NCBI RefSeq assembly: GCF_011397635.1
Contig: NC_064770.1
Location: 27,359,603 to 27,423,602, forward strand
Length of the DNA stretch: 64,000 nt
From: Epinephelus fuscoguttatus
Lineage: Eukaryota > Chordata > Actinopteri > Perciformes > Serranidae
Reading direction: 5' to 3'
Shown in pieces: positions 9,617 through 22,809 of this stretch (position 1 is its first letter; every line of letters begins with the position of its first letter). Below the pieces are notes generated by a model. That model was not told where the DNA came from. It made no database searches and saw only the letters and a list, made by a program, of their open reading frames with translations. The position numbers and the translations under genes were made by a program.

Positions 9617-10939
9617 GGGGTATTCCAGAAAGCGGGTTATGTGAAAACTCAGAGTAAGTTAACCCTGAGATGAGGGAAACTCTGAGTTATCCGTTCCAGA
9701 AAGAGAGGTAACTGAAACCCTGAGTCAGTCACCATGGTAACAGACTCTGTGAACCTAACCTGCTCGCTGACAGGTTTTCTTCAATAAACCCTGAGTTTTT
9801 CTCTGTCTCCTCCCTCTTACACGCTGTTTCATTTCCTCATTCATTCAGTCTGTGTCAAAGCTTGTATCGAAGCGCATTAATTAGCGGAGATTTACCGTCT
9901 GTCACAGTCTAAGTCTATTTTTTATAACACTGCACAAGGACCAGACTGTCAGTCTGTTAGAGCAGCTCCCAAATGTTTATTGCACATAATGTGTAGGTCT
10001 AATTATTTAAATTTTAAAAATCGGTATGAAGCTTTAGACACGTAGTATCAGTGACTAATGATCTCTGTCACTGATGTCATTGGTCGCACTGATGGAACAT
10101 AATTCCTATAGCCTAATATTGGGGATTATATGTTAATATTTCTGAGTGAGCAATGGTGCAGCATTTCACTGTCTTTAAATTTACTACATTTGTATCTGAA
10201 ATTAAGTCACTGAATGCTGTTGAGTCAAGATACAAATAGATGTGCAACATTTTCAAATCTACTGTATTTTAACCTCAACGTCTTTTCAGGTGCAAATCAC
10301 CAAACATATTATTACTGGGTCAGACTGTGAGTTTACGGTCATGTCTTTATGTCTTTGATCTATAGCCTAGCCTATATGTTTTAAATCTTCCTATTTTTCA
10401 GTTGCTGCCTCCTGTGTTTTCCCCATCAAATTAAATCTGAACAAATATATTATTATATATTATTAATATAATGTAATGTATCGACAGCCTGATACACAGT
10501 CAGATTCCATCACTTCATCTTCATTAAGGAAATATAAGTCTGATAAATGATGAATAAACAGACAACACTGAATAAAACTTTTTTATTAACTTTATGGTTA
10601 ACTTATTTACACTTTCCTCGCTCTGACTCAGGCTCTTCTTTTAAAGATAAACGTGCACTGTCTGCTACACATGCATTAATATCTCTACATCCACTGGATT
10701 AAAATGGAGGCACTGTGTTTTCTTAACCTGTTGCCATGGTGAATCATGGAGTCGGAGCTCCATTGATGATGGCTTTTTATTGTCGGTTTAACTCAGAGTG
10801 AACATACTCAGCGTTGACTGAACTAACTCAGATCAGCTGTTCTGGAACTGGTAACTCAGAGTTTCCCATCTCAGGGTAAATCAACTCAGAGTTCAGGGTT
10901 AGACTCAGAGTTTGTTGAACCTTCTACCTGGAATACCCC
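9617..10939. mobile_element. Full-length copy of the terminal-inverted-repeat DNA element
   Basis: The two ends are extended, imperfect inverted repeats: GGGGTATTCCAG... with AACTCTGAGTT and ACCCTGAGAT blocks recurring inverted at the right end (about 10787-10939). It is 1323 bp and non-coding. I could not identify a clean target-site duplication, so the superfamily is left open; a PIF/Harbinger-type origin is possible. It ends 40 bp upstream of the ISRE of locus 2. Confidence 0.75.
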
Positions 10940-10979
10940 TCTGGTAGATGAAGATTTCCTGTAAGTCATGTGGTTTGCT

Positions 10980-11011
10980 GAAAGTGAAAGCAAGAGGAGA
11001 ACCTATAAAAA
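10980..11011 (+). promoter_or_regulatory. Locus 2 core promoter: ISRE plus TATA box
   Basis: GAAAGTGAAAGC at 10980-10991 and TATAAAAA at 11004-11011 are identical to the locus 1 promoter. The non-coding exon ends at 11063 with donor GTAAGA. Confidence 0.8.
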
Positions 11012-11035
11012 GATGCTCCTCTCAATACTGCAGTG

Positions 11036-11063
11036 TCACTGTGTCCAGAGCAGCTACATAAAG
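11036..11063 (+). other. Locus 2 5' non-coding exon (start approximate)
   Basis: This is the copy of the locus 1 non-coding exon, with the same donor context AAAG|GTAAGA. Confidence 0.65.
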
Positions 11064-11688
11064 GTAAGAGCTTTCTGTTACGCCTGTCTTCAGTTTAATA
11101 TGCTGTTCTGATTGGGAAGCAAAAGTGCACTTTGTTTAGTATGTGATGATTTGTGTGCTCAGTAACAGAATACAAATCGTAGTAGTATAGTTACTCTTAT
11201 GGTGTTATTATTCTTCTTTTCTCAAAGTTGTAAATGTTCTGTAGAGCTAGAAATTGAAAGGAAATGAAACCTCAATCCTGAGTTTGACCTATTGTTAATG
11301 TTTTACTTATTTTATGTAATTGCTTCGATTCATTACTTGTCTTTTTATGACATTTATTCGATACAGAAAAACACTTTAATTATAGATATAATTCAAGTAT
11401 TTCAAAGTATAGCCTCCAAATTTGGGGAAAAATTAATGGCTGAACTCTACAGTACAAAATACATAATTGTTATTAAGTAATGGTTTTACCTCTTTGTCTC
11501 CTGTTATCATTATCTAGTATGTAATTTATGTTATTTATGTCACGTTAAAAATAAAATAAACATTTTAATACTTAGATAAGAGTCTCCAACTTATGTTAGC
11601 TTTTGGTTTTAGGAAATGAAAGTAATTTCTCCAGATTTTCTTATTTGAATCCATGCACATTTACATGTAAATGTCCTTCTTTACAGCT

Positions 11689-14600
11689 ATGGGGGGAGGA
11701 AATTCATCACCAAGTCCACCTCCAAGTCCACCTCCAAGTATGATATTCCAAATATTGCAAAAGTTATTTAAATCTTTAGAATGATAATATTTGTGAATAA
11801 TAATTGAGGTGTTGAAATTAAAATACAGCTTTGTCTTACTGTGTGGTAACATATGTTATTTGCTCTTCAGCACTTTTGAGTACGCCATGGAGGAATCTGC
11901 CATGGTGAGTATTAATACATATAAAGTCTGTGTGGTGCCATTTTGGCCTCGATGTGTGGCTCTGCTCCTTGACATATCACTGAAGTGTTTTGTTGCTGTG
12001 TTGACTGGTTGATGTGTGCGACAACAGAGCAGCAATCACAATGTGGCTAATGGATTTAATAATAAAAATATCACAGTGTTTTAATGCAACGATTTTCCAT
12101 CATGAAACAGGAACAAAGAGGAAGATCTCAATTTTGTGAAATCATTCAAACCGTGGAACCAAGACGTCAGTCATCTCAGAATTCTTCTCTATGGACCAGT
12201 TGGTGCCGGCAAGTCCAGTTTCATCAACTCTGTTGACACTGCTTTACAAGGCAGAATTGCCAGTCGAGCTCCAACAGATGCAATCTCTGGGAGAAGCTAC
12301 ACCACAAAGGTATTATTATTATTAATACTTATCAATAACTTGATGAAAGTGGATAAAATAGCATCTTGGATTGCTAACTACATTAATGCATTTCCTATGA
12401 TAATCACAGTTTAGTTGCAGGTTTTTTTTTCAAACATTGCTTATGTGTTTAGAGTAAGAAAATAAAAAAAAACACATTAGGAATATACGAAATGGAGGAA
12501 GAAATTAGAATCAGCACAAACTAAAATAAATAAAATGTGTGCAGAAACAAAGTAATCCATATATACTCTGAGTGTTAACAGTGTTTAATTGATTAAAACC
12601 ACCCAGAACAAAACTGAGCATTAGTGATATCAGTAAGATGGTGTGCCTGCACAGAGGGGAACTACAGTACCCCCCCACTCACAGCCTGTTCACCCTGCTG
12701 CTGTGTGGCAAGTGATACAAAGGTTTGTTAAAATAATGCAAATAATTGCACCTTCTGTTTAACAGTACAAAACTTACAAGATCAGAAAAGGTCAAGGGAG
12801 CCATTATCCTTTCGTCTTCAATGACATCATGGGCTTTGAGAAAGACACTGACAGAGGAGTTGATGTGGACGATGTCATACTGGCCCTGAAAGGACATGTG
12901 GAAGAAAATCACCAGGTACAGTCCTTTGAACTCTGACGTGATTAAAGAGGCCCTGTGGAGTTTTGTTGTGGGAAAAAAAAATGACATGTACATTCAGTCA
13001 CTCAAACATACGTCAGGTCTCAGCTCGTGTACACAAGTTTGAGTCAGCATGGTCTTGCAGTGCAGCGCAGTTAGTCTGGCTGAGTTGGAAAATTGTGATT
13101 AGACCATTTTTTTTTTACTGACATCTAAATATTTGTAGCCACATAGTGTATTAATCACCTTAAAAATTATGGTCGCCACCACCTGTGCCCGGCTCTATCT
13201 GAAAGCATGGTTACATCATTTTACATGAAAACATCTTAAAAAACAAAGAAACACTCCCAACAGTGTAATTATTTAAATACTAGTAGCCTAGGTGATTAAT
13301 TCGGACACAGAAGGTGTGTCTGTGTCTCCTCCACCACTTGTTATGCCCAAAATGAAGCAGACCTGATACGCACGGCCACGCACACTAATATGTAGGCTAT
13401 TTTTTTTTCTTATTGTGTAATGCAGTGATAACAGATAAAGTGAAAACAGGTGTAGAGACATAATAATAATAACAACAATAATGATAATAATAAATTTAAT
13501 TTTTTTTTCTTTTCTTGCTGTTGTAGCACTTTGAGATTTTTCGTTAAATATAAAGTGCGTTACAAATAAAATTTATTATTATTATTATTATACTGAAAAG
13601 CTGTATGAACAGCTGGATATGTGTGTGTGTCTGTTTGTTTGTTGTGTGCGTATGTGCGTGTGTGCGTGTGTGTGTGTGTGTGTGTCAGCATTGGATTGAT
13701 AAATATTTTTAGGAAGTGAGGAGTTTAGTGAGTTTGAGAAGAAAGTGAGAAAAAAAAGAAAAGGGTCAACGTCATGACCCCTGTCATAAGATGATTTCTG
13801 CATTTGGATCTGCGCTAGTCTGTAAGATAGACTGATGAAAGAGAGCCAATGTGTGTATCCTTGAGATCTGACAAATGCATTTTTTTACCTCATTCCCTAA
13901 CTACCACGGCAAGAAGTCTTCTTCTTTCCTGCCTTTGCATTTTTGCATTTCTGATACATTACTGCCACCTGTAGATCAGGGGAAGAATGTGAATGTGTGA
14001 AACCAGCATGCACATGGGTGCACATGTGTGTCGTCATTTGCATGAGACAAAACAGGACCCACACTATTTCAGTAACTGCATTATTTCAGGCCATAAAATC
14101 CACAGGGTACCTTTAAGTTATCCTTTTTTTCTCACTATTTTGCATGAAACATTTTTTTTTTAAAATACATTGCATTGCTCAAACAAAACATTATTTGACT
14201 GCATTCTTATTGTCTAGTTCAATCCCACACAACGGCTGAAGGAGGGTGATAAAGGCTACAGGTCATCTCCCACTCTGAATGACAGAGTTCAAGTTCTGGT
14301 TTGTGTCATTCCTGCTGACCAACTATCTATAATGAGTGATGAAGTGGTGAAGAAGATGAGAAAAGTGCGACTGACAGCCAGTGAACTGGGTAAGAGCAGA
14401 CAGCACATAGTTATTACTCTGTGTGGAATAATGGTGCCAGGTTGGGTTTTATGACTCAAAATACCAGCAAAACAAATGTTTAAAATACTGATTAGGTTTC
14501 TGTGTTGACAGGTATTCCCCAACTGGCTATTCTCACCAAAGCTGATATAGCCTGTGCTAAGGTGAAACAAAATCTAAACAATGCCTATAAGAGCATCTAC

Positions 14601-14930
14601 CTGAAGAAACAGGTAAGTTTGTATTTGGGTTTTTTAAAATCATTTTTAGACTTTTAATGTTAGAATTTAATATCCAACTTCAGTTTCAGTATTTCCAAAC
14701 AAAAATCTCGTGTGTTCATCACTCTGTGATTTACTGATGAACTAAAATACTGTTCCTTCCAAACTCAGGTCGACAAAGTAAACACGTTGCTGGGCATTCC
14801 ACTAAACAGCATCTTTCTTGTGAAGAACTATGATCCAGATCCCAACATCAGTGATGACATGAATGCACTGATAATGAACGCACTGAGACAGATGATTACC
14901 TTTGGAGACGACTTCCTCAGCGACCTCTAG
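11689..14930 (+). CDS. ifi44-like: IFI44-like GTPase, locus 2 (clade I, intact)
   Basis: Coding exons are 11689-11737, 11871-11904, 12111-12309, 12766-12915, 14218-14389, 14512-14612 and 14769-14930, giving 288 aa. The protein has the same proline-rich, myristoylation-type N-terminus, P-loop [13 protein letters not shown] and TKAD as locus 1. By eye I found only two replacements: His to Gln in the 172-nt exon (CAC/CAA, near 14293) and Asn to Ser in the last exon (AAT/AGT, near 14850), plus a silent Leu change. It is a very young paralogue, and short sequencing reads would not separate the two. Confidence 0.93.
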
Positions 14931-15389
14931 ACCAACATACTGCTGACACAAACCTTGATCAAAGCATGAAAACAAAAAAGAAAGTTTGATGAATTATGCA
15001 GTCTTTGTGTATCTTCATGAATCATTTTTGGCTTCTAACCTCTCCTGCACAGTGTTACATTCGTATACACATGTATGTGTAAGTAAGCTATGTTAAACAT
15101 TAGGTATTCTGTAAACGCATGCACAGCAGCCAGTCTGCAAAGATGGATAATCATAAAGCAGCTCTTCTCACTACAGTGTAAGAAGAGACAAAAAAGTATT
15201 ATATTTCAATGCACAAGTTGAAGGAACTGACGGGAAGACATTTCACTGGAGTGTTATGATTTGATGTGGCAATTGATTGAATGATTGATTGATTGATTCA
15301 TTCATTCATTCATCAGTTGACACTAATATATCAGTACTATGTCATCATGTGAGGCTTCACTGCATGACTTTTAGTTGAGTTTAGTAGAT

Positions 15390-15505
15390 GAAATTCCTGA
15401 ATAAAGTATATGTAACGTGTTCAAAACCTGGCTTTGCAAAAATGATGTATGTTTGTACTGTGTAAGATTCAATGAAAGACACTGAAATAAATAAACATGA
15501 ATAAA
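15390..15505 (+). terminator. Locus 2 polyadenylation signals
   Basis: This is the copy of the AATAAA sites found downstream of locus 1: one near 15400 and a cluster near 15485-15500. Confidence 0.45.
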
Positions 15506-17080
15506 TACACAATATTGTTATTTGACCATTATGTGAAATAATCCAACAGATTTTATTATATAGGTAGTTATGATGAAATAATATTCTATCCTTCCTTTTT
15601 CACAGTATCAGAGTTCACTGGAGGTCATTTTTAAAGACAATATTAATTTGATGTTATTTTTCAGTTTCAGCAGATTTAATTTCAAAATGCTATTTCTCCA
15701 AAGTCTGTTTTCATTTCACCAAAGCCCTCTCTTCCCCTCCTTGGACGGACCACACCCATCTTTGAACATTGCCTTCATTGTGATCTCAGGTGCATATCTG
15801 TAAAGTTTCCTGAGCCGGGTGTAAAGTTGGGTGGGCAATGGTCCCATACCCTCCTTCTATCCCCTACTCCTAGCCCCCTTGTTCAGATCACACCCATCTT
15901 TGAACTCGACCTTAACTTTGATCGCTATAAACCTGCAAATTTTAGCGACTGCATCTTGTATAGCTGTAATGCTATTGTCTCGAAAATAAATCTGTCAACA
16001 GACAAGACACCAGAACACCTGCCAATATACTCAAAATGGTTTCTGTGGTAGTTCCTGCTACAGTTGGTGTCACCTGGACCATGTTAAACCATTATGACAC
16101 ACGCACATACTGACTGACGAGCTGAAAACATCACCAGCCGTCACAACGTTGTCGTGGTTGTTAGATATTTAGTGTGTCATCACACTGTATTTAAGAAAGC
16201 ATAGACGATCACTACTTTTCCCACATATCATCATACAGTTTTCAAAAATGAAATTCACACACTGTACGCAATTGTTGTGGCAGCCATAAAGTACACTGAG
16301 GAAATGCAATAGCTATGTGAGTAAAATAAATGCATTTATCACTTGTATTCAGTGGATTACTTGATGGGATGTGTCCACATGCTTTTTCCCCCCAGTGCTG
16401 GCGTCTTTTTTTAAATTAATGTAATTTTCTTATAAGAAAAGAGCGCTCCAATGTTTTTGTCACGACCACCTCGAGTATTAAAGTAAAAAATCTCAGAACT
16501 TTTCAGAAAGGCACTGGTGATGTCACCAGCCACACCTGTTCAGGCAACCAATCACATGGGGCGGGACTCGTCACCCTGGCAACCAAGAAACCAAGAAAAT
16601 GGAAGAGAAAGTTATTTTGGCTGTGTCCATGTATCCCAGGCTTTATGATTTGTAAGACAAAAACTATCACAAGAAAGAAGGATTACTGATCTATACAGTA
16701 TGTTGGTGCCTTCATGCTTTTAAGAGGATAATTTCATTTTTCAGCTAGAACCCATATATGTGTAAATGCTTTAGATAAGCTGATGGATTTTATTCTCCTT
16801 TTTTGGTGAAACAATTTCCGCAGGCTGATAAAACCTCATGCTCTAACATCCTGACTTTGTTGCATGCTCGGTTTGTAATACAGACTTTCTATTAGAACGA
16901 TTGTAGTCTCTGAGTAAAAGCCAGAACAACCCCTGACAACCAAATCAGCACTTTCTTTCTTCAAAAGAGTGCCCCTTAAATGACTTATGGAAATATCTGT
17001 TCTTAACCTTTGGTTTTCTGCTTTGGTAAACTGTGCTTCATCTGCTGAGTGTGGTTTTTAATAAATTACAGTATTAACAG

Positions 17081-17762
17081 TAGGGCTGGGTTAAAATAAT
17101 CGATTCATCTGATTCAAATCGATCTTCACTGGAATGACCCGATATCGATTCGTAAAATCCGAGATTGATCTTTTAATATGCACTTTTTCCCACGGATGTG
17201 TGAAGCTTTAACACTGGTAGGAAATGAGCTGCAGCACTAAGTCATGAATGATCATAGTTTTGGGAAGCTCCGACGTCACTGGCTCTTTTATCTGTAAGTC
17301 TTAACTTACTTTTTTACAGTTGGGTGTAATTTATTATACTGCTGTCTGTGCGCCCTGGCTGCTGTGCTACCTTTACGCACACACACACAAAAACACGGAG
17401 TAAAGACGCCGCAGTGGAGTTGTGATTTCAGGAATATGATTTATTTTATTAACATTTTCATTTTGTTTTCCAGTGAGATACTAAGTTTATATTGTGACTT
17501 TGCTATTTTAATATTACTGTTGCTGCTCTAGAAACGTTTAGTCATAAAATGTTCAGTTTTAATCCTGTTGTCAATTTATTCTTTTAAAAAATAATTCCTT
17601 GTAATTGTTACTCTATTAGTTCTCTGAGAATTTCTTTCACATACCAGCAAAAATTGGCACTGTAACTGAAAAATCAGCAGTCGAACTGATATCAGATCGA
17701 ATCGGGACCCTTTGAATTGGAATCAAATCAATTCAGGAAATCAGTGGTGATGCCCAGCCTTA
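17081..17762. mobile_element. hAT-like non-autonomous DNA element
   Basis: The ends TAGGGCTGGG and CCCAGCCTTA are inverted. The flanks ATTAACAG (17073-17080) and ATTAGCAG (17763-17770) agree at 7 of 8 positions, which fits the 8-bp target duplication of hAT elements. It is 682 bp long with no transposase frame, and is truncated in unit A by the tandem junction. Confidence 0.7.
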
Positions 17763-17770
17763 ATTAGCAG

Positions 17771-18880
17771 CCTCTGCTGGTCATACTGAGTCATTACAGT
17801 CAGTACATTTTATCCCTTGGCCCTCTGGTAAAGACAGAACAAAGTGAAATGTCTGTAATAATGTGGAGGGGCCAGCCATGACAGTTACACTGCTTATTAA
17901 ATTATGTTTGTAAAGAAAGAAATAGGCAGAAAAAAATTACATAGAACTATATTAAATACTGTAAAACTTCAGTTAATAGCCCAGGTTATTATTACTTAAA
18001 TCACTGAAGTCAACAGGCCTATTTTTGGGACAGGCCTTTGAACACACACCAATTTATCCCGTTAAAACAATGCTCAAAACTTGTATGAATTTTTATTAAA
18101 AACACTTTTGATTCTTTGGATCTGAGGACCCATACGGACTAAAGGAATATGAATAACTTACAGGGTAATCGAGGAATGGACACCTAATTTGACCAACAAC
18201 CCAGTTTTATACATCCGAAGAACTTCTATTACTGCTTGGCAACCAGACCAGGCCTCTAATGCAGACAACCCTTTATTTGTCAGAAGGTGTAGCCACAAAC
18301 GGGCCAGTAAAAGGGACACTTACTTACACTTGGGTTTAGAGATGTCAGCTTGTGGCTGGATCACCTGAGACACATGCTAATACCAGGTAGGCTCGTAGAC
18401 ACACTGACGTGTAACAGGTGATGCAGTGTCAGTGAAAGTGTTGAAATGTTCAGAATTTAAACTTTTCATCCATTAATCTACATGGGCAAAAAAAGTTGGA
18501 AGTAGGAAAGATGCATGCCACCTCCTCCGTTTTACATAGCCCTGATTTAATATAATATGGATCTCTATGTTTTATTACAAATGCGTTCTTTATGATTTGG
18601 TTTGTCAATGATGACCATTCACTTTAAATGTGATTTGATTGGCTGCTACCTTGGCCTGGTCTCTCTTGTAAAAGAGATTTTCACTCCCAGTGGGACTTCC
18701 TGGTTAAATAAAGGTTAATTTATCATAATAATAATAATTATAATAATAAAATCAGCTGACTCTGTGTTGTGTTCACTGACAGCTCTGTCCTGACGACTCA
18801 AATCAGAACATTCTACATTAGTTTTACATTAGTTCTTATTAGTTCGACATTCAGTTCTGCGTTCATTATTTGCACAGTCT
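17771..18880. other. Intergenic, repeat fragments only
   Basis: No gene is seen. Segment 18310-18420 is inverted relative to 26140-26230 (shared ACCTGGTATTAGCATG...CAGGTGATCCAG). Segment 18640-18805 (ending ...CTTCCTGGTTAAATAAAGG and CAGCTGACTCTGTGTTG) is inverted relative to 23955-24110, and a related piece is at 44710-44810. These are dispersed repeats of unknown class. Confidence 0.5.
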
Positions 18881-19412
18881 ATGGTATGGACTAGTTGGAA
18901 TGAAACGAAGGAAACTAATGACAAATTTTATTATGTTTGTTATTTATTGTGGTTTTACCTGAACAGCAGTACTGTAGCACAATCTTTCAGTGTAGAGCAG
19001 GTCCAAACACTCAAACAGAAATCACTGTCGGAACTAAAGATAAATGTAGCTAGTCGTCTAAAAACAAAGTCTATGCCCAGTTTTAACAGAGACGTTTAGC
19101 TTTCTTTTGACCTGTTTAACACCAGAGATTACCACCTGCATCAACAAAGCATAACCAACTACTTTATGATTCTAAACTCTAAGTGGATATTGAGAATGAT
19201 CCAAGCCTGCTTTATGCACATCTAGGTTTTAACTACCTCCAGTTGATGCACAGCCTATTTATACTTTATCCAGCAAGGTAGAAGCGACACAACATACCAT
19301 ATAGCAGATACTGTATGCATTACATGCATGTAAATACAAGCCCTTTATGTCATTCCTGTTCACAAATGGACTTTTTTTCCACACTGTGATAAAGCCTCAG
19401 CAGTATGGAGGT
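18881..19412 (-). other. 3' UTR and downstream flank of locus 3
   Basis: This segment is conserved, inverted, downstream of locus 6 (47315-47546 then 49521-49870), which marks the extent of the duplicated block. The open frame at 18881-19099 recurs in the copy at 49605-49865 only because the whole flank is duplicated. It runs antisense to the gene and shows no protein features. Confidence 0.6.
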
Positions 19413-21174
19413 CTACAGGCTGTTGACAAAATCCTCTCCAAAGTTAATGATGCGTCTCAGTGCGCTCAGTATCAGTGTATCAGTGTCATCGTCTGTGTCG
19501 ATCTCTGAGTGGTAGTTCTTCACAGGAAAGATGCAGTACTCTGGAATACCAAGCGCCGCACTCAGTTCCTCCATCTAAATATGAAGAATTTGATATTTAA
19601 GGAATGACAGCAAAGAGCTGATCAAAGGAGATTTTTGTGTTACAATATTAGAATGACAAACTGCAAAGTCAGTCACCTTTATTAACTTACCTGTTTCTTC
19701 AGGTGCTTGCTCTTATACACGTTCTTTATGTCTTTTTTGACCTCTGGACAGGCTCTGTCAATTTTGGTGAGAATGGCCACTTGGGGAATTCCTGCGAATA
19801 TAGGGCAGAATCTGAGTCAGTTAAGTTAATGTTTTTCAGGTTATTGGGTTAAATTTATGAAACCCAATAACTAACCCAATAACTCTTACCCATGTCTCTG
19901 GCTGCCAGTCTGACTTCCCTCATCTTTGCTACATGTTCATCACTCAGGATGTTCAATGTCTCAGCAGAGACGACACAAACCAGAACATGAACTTGGTCCT
20001 TCAGAGCGGGGTCTTTGTTGTAGTCTGGATCATTCTCGGATATTTTACTGAGAGGATTGAACTGGAAAACAAATTAGATCAAAGAATAAGTTTTGCATGT
20101 GTCTTTAATATCTTTAAATGAAAATATAAAGCTGGATTGTATTACTGAAAAATATCTAACAAAGTTTAATGAATTCAGTATATTTTACAGTATATCCATC
20201 TTTAATGTGTCCCATCATGGCCAGTTTGATGTCTTCCACAGAAACTCCTCTGTTGGTTTCCCTGTCAAGGCCCATGATGTCAGTGAAGGCAAAAGGGTAA
20301 AACGTCCCTGGTCCTCCTTTTTGGAATTTGTAACTTTTGTACTGTAACACAGAAAAGTGCAGTTATAAGGACAACAGTGCCACCTATTGAGTGATGGCCA
20401 TATAGCAGTTTGTGTCTTGCTCATCAGTTTCATCACAACTAGTTGCAACACTGGTGCTCGCCTGATCTGTGTGGTGCAATTATCATAGCAGGTACATGTA
20501 GAAAATTCAGTGATTCATACTTTTTGGGTGAAGCTGTCGTGAGAGATTGCATCTACCAAAGCCCGACCAGTGACTCTGCCTTGTAAAGCGCTGTCAACAC
20601 AGTTGAAGAAGCTGGACTTGCCAGAACCAGAGGGTCCATGAAGCAGAATTCTGAGCTGTTGGACCTCACTGTTATGAGGCTGATAATCATTCACATACTG
20701 CAGGTCTCTGTTTTTATGGCTGTTTAATAAAGAAAAGGTTAAATGTTACATTTACTTGTTTAAATCAGTTTTACATATGGTGTGCTTTACCATTACAGAC
20801 ACCCTTGAAATCAAACTATCGTGTCTCTCAGGCTGACAACAAAAAATAAACATAACAGCAGGCAGGCTTAACACATGACTGTGTGCAGTTGTACAGCTTT
20901 GGTTTTAAAAATAGTTAGCTGATGAAAAGCCATTAAACACCAGAGGCACCAAAACTATTAAACACATTACTCACCTCCATGGTATGTCCCTCCATGGCTC
21001 AGGAGAAGCTGAAGTGCACAAGTTGATGTAATATATAAGTTACATTTTAGGGGGAGAAAACTTCACATAAATTAAGAATGTGTCATTTACTGTTATTATC
21101 TTTTTTAGTTTTAAAAAATTTCTAAGTATCTTACTGGGGGAAGATGTGAACTGTCTTTTCACCCAATTCATCAT
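19413..21174 (-). CDS. ifi44-like: IFI44-like GTPase, locus 3 (clade II, intact)
   Basis: Coding exons in transcript order are 21174-21135, 21008-20975, 20719-20521, 20341-20189, 20061-19890, 19791-19691 and 19574-19413. Phases are as in the other loci, giving 286 aa. The N-terminus is [13 protein letters not shown], followed by [10 protein letters not shown]. There is no Gly2, so no myristoylation signal is expected. The P-loop is [10 protein letters not shown]3 is FTDIMGLD and G4 is TKID. The exon with the G3 motif has 51 codons, one more than in clade I. Two adjacent ATG codons open the frame, and I used the first. It is the only fully intact clade II gene in the window. Locus 6 is its inverted, broken copy. 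Confidence 0.9.
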
Positions 21175-21632
21175 TGCTACAATTAGATATTAAGGCAACA
21201 TGTTAACAAGAAACACTTTATAGAACCACATTATTTATGCCAACCAAAATGAAAAATGTTAACAGAATATTGGAGACTTAATATTTCAAAATATTTAAGA
21301 AAGAAAGATAAAGCTTTTTTTATGTAGTGGTAATATTATTTAATATTAAAGGTAGGGTCTGGAGGATTTTCCAGTTGCTGTTTGTAAACACACATTCAAA
21401 TTCGGCCCCTCCTATCAGGCTCAACTCTCCCGGGTGTACGGAGCCCGGAGGTACGGAAGAACATCAAAATACAGTTAAAGGGCAGGAGCTCTGCAAACAG
21501 AGTCACCACCACACATGAGTAGAAGCCCATAGGTGATGATTAAGCAGGATTTCATTTGTATATGTCTATATTTTGTTTTGTTTGAAAATCCTCCAGATCC
21601 TACCTTTAACACGTACACCATAACCCTTTGTG

Positions 21633-21633
<1 letters not shown>

Positions 21634-21666
<33 letters not shown>
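21634..21666 (+). repeat. (CA)n microsatellite
   Basis: An uninterrupted CA run in the 5' region of locus 3. Confidence 0.95.
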
Positions 21667-21668
<2 letters not shown>

Positions 21669-21819
21669 AAATTAAGTAGTGGTTTAAACACAGCAGAAAA
21701 TTATATACTGTAGGTATAACAAATTTAACAGTTCTTTAATTGTGAAAACTTTTTACTTCAAAAGTAAATTTTACAGTCACATTAGTCGGTATCACAAAAA
21801 AAAAAAGAGAAATTCTTAC

Positions 21820-22100
21820 CTTAGTTGCTGTGCCTGTGAAAAGGCGTGGTGATGGTTTACCTCCAGTAATACATCTGAAATTGAGAAATTAAGCTTTTTA
21901 TACTGCAATCCAGGCTCCTTTTTATTACACTAACAAATTATGTGACTTTTGATCCACGGTCTGTTGAAGACAAATTAAAGCAGTTATTAATCATGAGCTT
22001 ACGTTCCTAAACTAATGAAACGGAAAGACGTGGTTGGTATACCTGATGGTGTCCAGTAGCTGTTGATGCCTGTTTGGTGTTATCTTCTTGTGCATTTATG
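21820..22100 (-). other. Locus 3 5' non-coding exons 1a and 1b
   Basis: Exon 1a ends at 22043 (…CACCATCAG|GTATACC); its start near 22100 is approximate. Exon 1b is 21874-21820 (TTTCAG|ATGTATT…AACTAAG|GTAAGA). Both have counterparts upstream of locus 8 (62191 and 62267-62333), which supports them. Exon 1b contains a short upstream ORF of five codons. Confidence 0.55.
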
Positions 22101-22122
22101 TGTTTTGTTTGAGGCCACGCAG

Positions 22123-22153
22123 CTTTTAATGTTTGTAGTTTCTTTCGGTTTCC
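22123..22153 (-). promoter_or_regulatory. Locus 3 promoter: strong ISRE
   Basis: On the minus strand 22153-22137 reads GGAAACCGAAAGAAACT, an excellent ISRE (GAAANNGAAA, with a third GAAA). ATTAAAAG at 22130-22123 is a plausible TATA-like element just downstream. The homologous position in loci 7 and 8 reads GAAACCAAAA, which has lost the second GAAA. Confidence 0.75.
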
Positions 22154-22809
22154 TTTGGATCATGTGATTTAAAAGAATTGTCCTCTCTGACAGTAGACCG
22201 GTCCAGGTATGTGAGCTACAGGTGTGGTCGGGTGTGTCACATGTTTACCTAAAGCCTCTCATGAACCAAGTAACACTACTTGGACATGCAGTACTAAAAT
22301 TTTGAAAGGCTGACAGAAAGTCCCTCCAGAATGCCCAGGCCCCACGCAAAGGTCTCAGCAGGTTCTTGGACACCCATGGGTCCATTAGAAAGCTGTGGAG
22401 GCACTGAGGTGACTGTCTGTGCAGGTGTCAATTTCAGTTTCTCCATTCTCAGTACTCTGTGCAGTGCCATGGCAGCACATCAACCTGAACTTTGCAGACA
22501 ATGTTGCATATTTTCTCCATTACCTAACTTAGCCCCAGGGACTGAGCTCGGGAAATATGTCTCCAGTGAGCAGCAAGTGATGACAAACCAAACCTGCTCT
22601 GGTCCTTTGCACACCATCAAGCACTGCCTTAGTGTCCTAATGTCTGCAATATAAAGCAGCCCATCTCTAAGCAGTGGCATTAAAAGAGACTTTCATGTTA
22701 ATGTAGAGTTTGCCCAGAAGAGTCAGGTACTTGACTTGTCTTGACTACTTGTCTTTAACATCACTGGCACTGCTATCAACTAATCATATCTCTCTGACGG
22801 ACTTTAGTT

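Larger units (their letters stand above)
9128..17260 (+). repeat. Tandem duplication unit B (contains IFI44-like locus 2)
   Basis: This is the second copy of the unit, 8.1 kb. It differs from unit A mainly by keeping 600 bp of a mobile element (10290-10889) that A has lost. At its right edge the hAT-like element continues intact (to 17762), showing that B preserves the original right flank while A is the copy truncated by the junction. Confidence 0.93.

Noticed and set aside
18881-19099. 72-codon frame with a close copy at 49865-49605
   Set aside because: It runs antisense to the 3' flanks of loci 3 and 6, is duplicated with them, and has no protein features.
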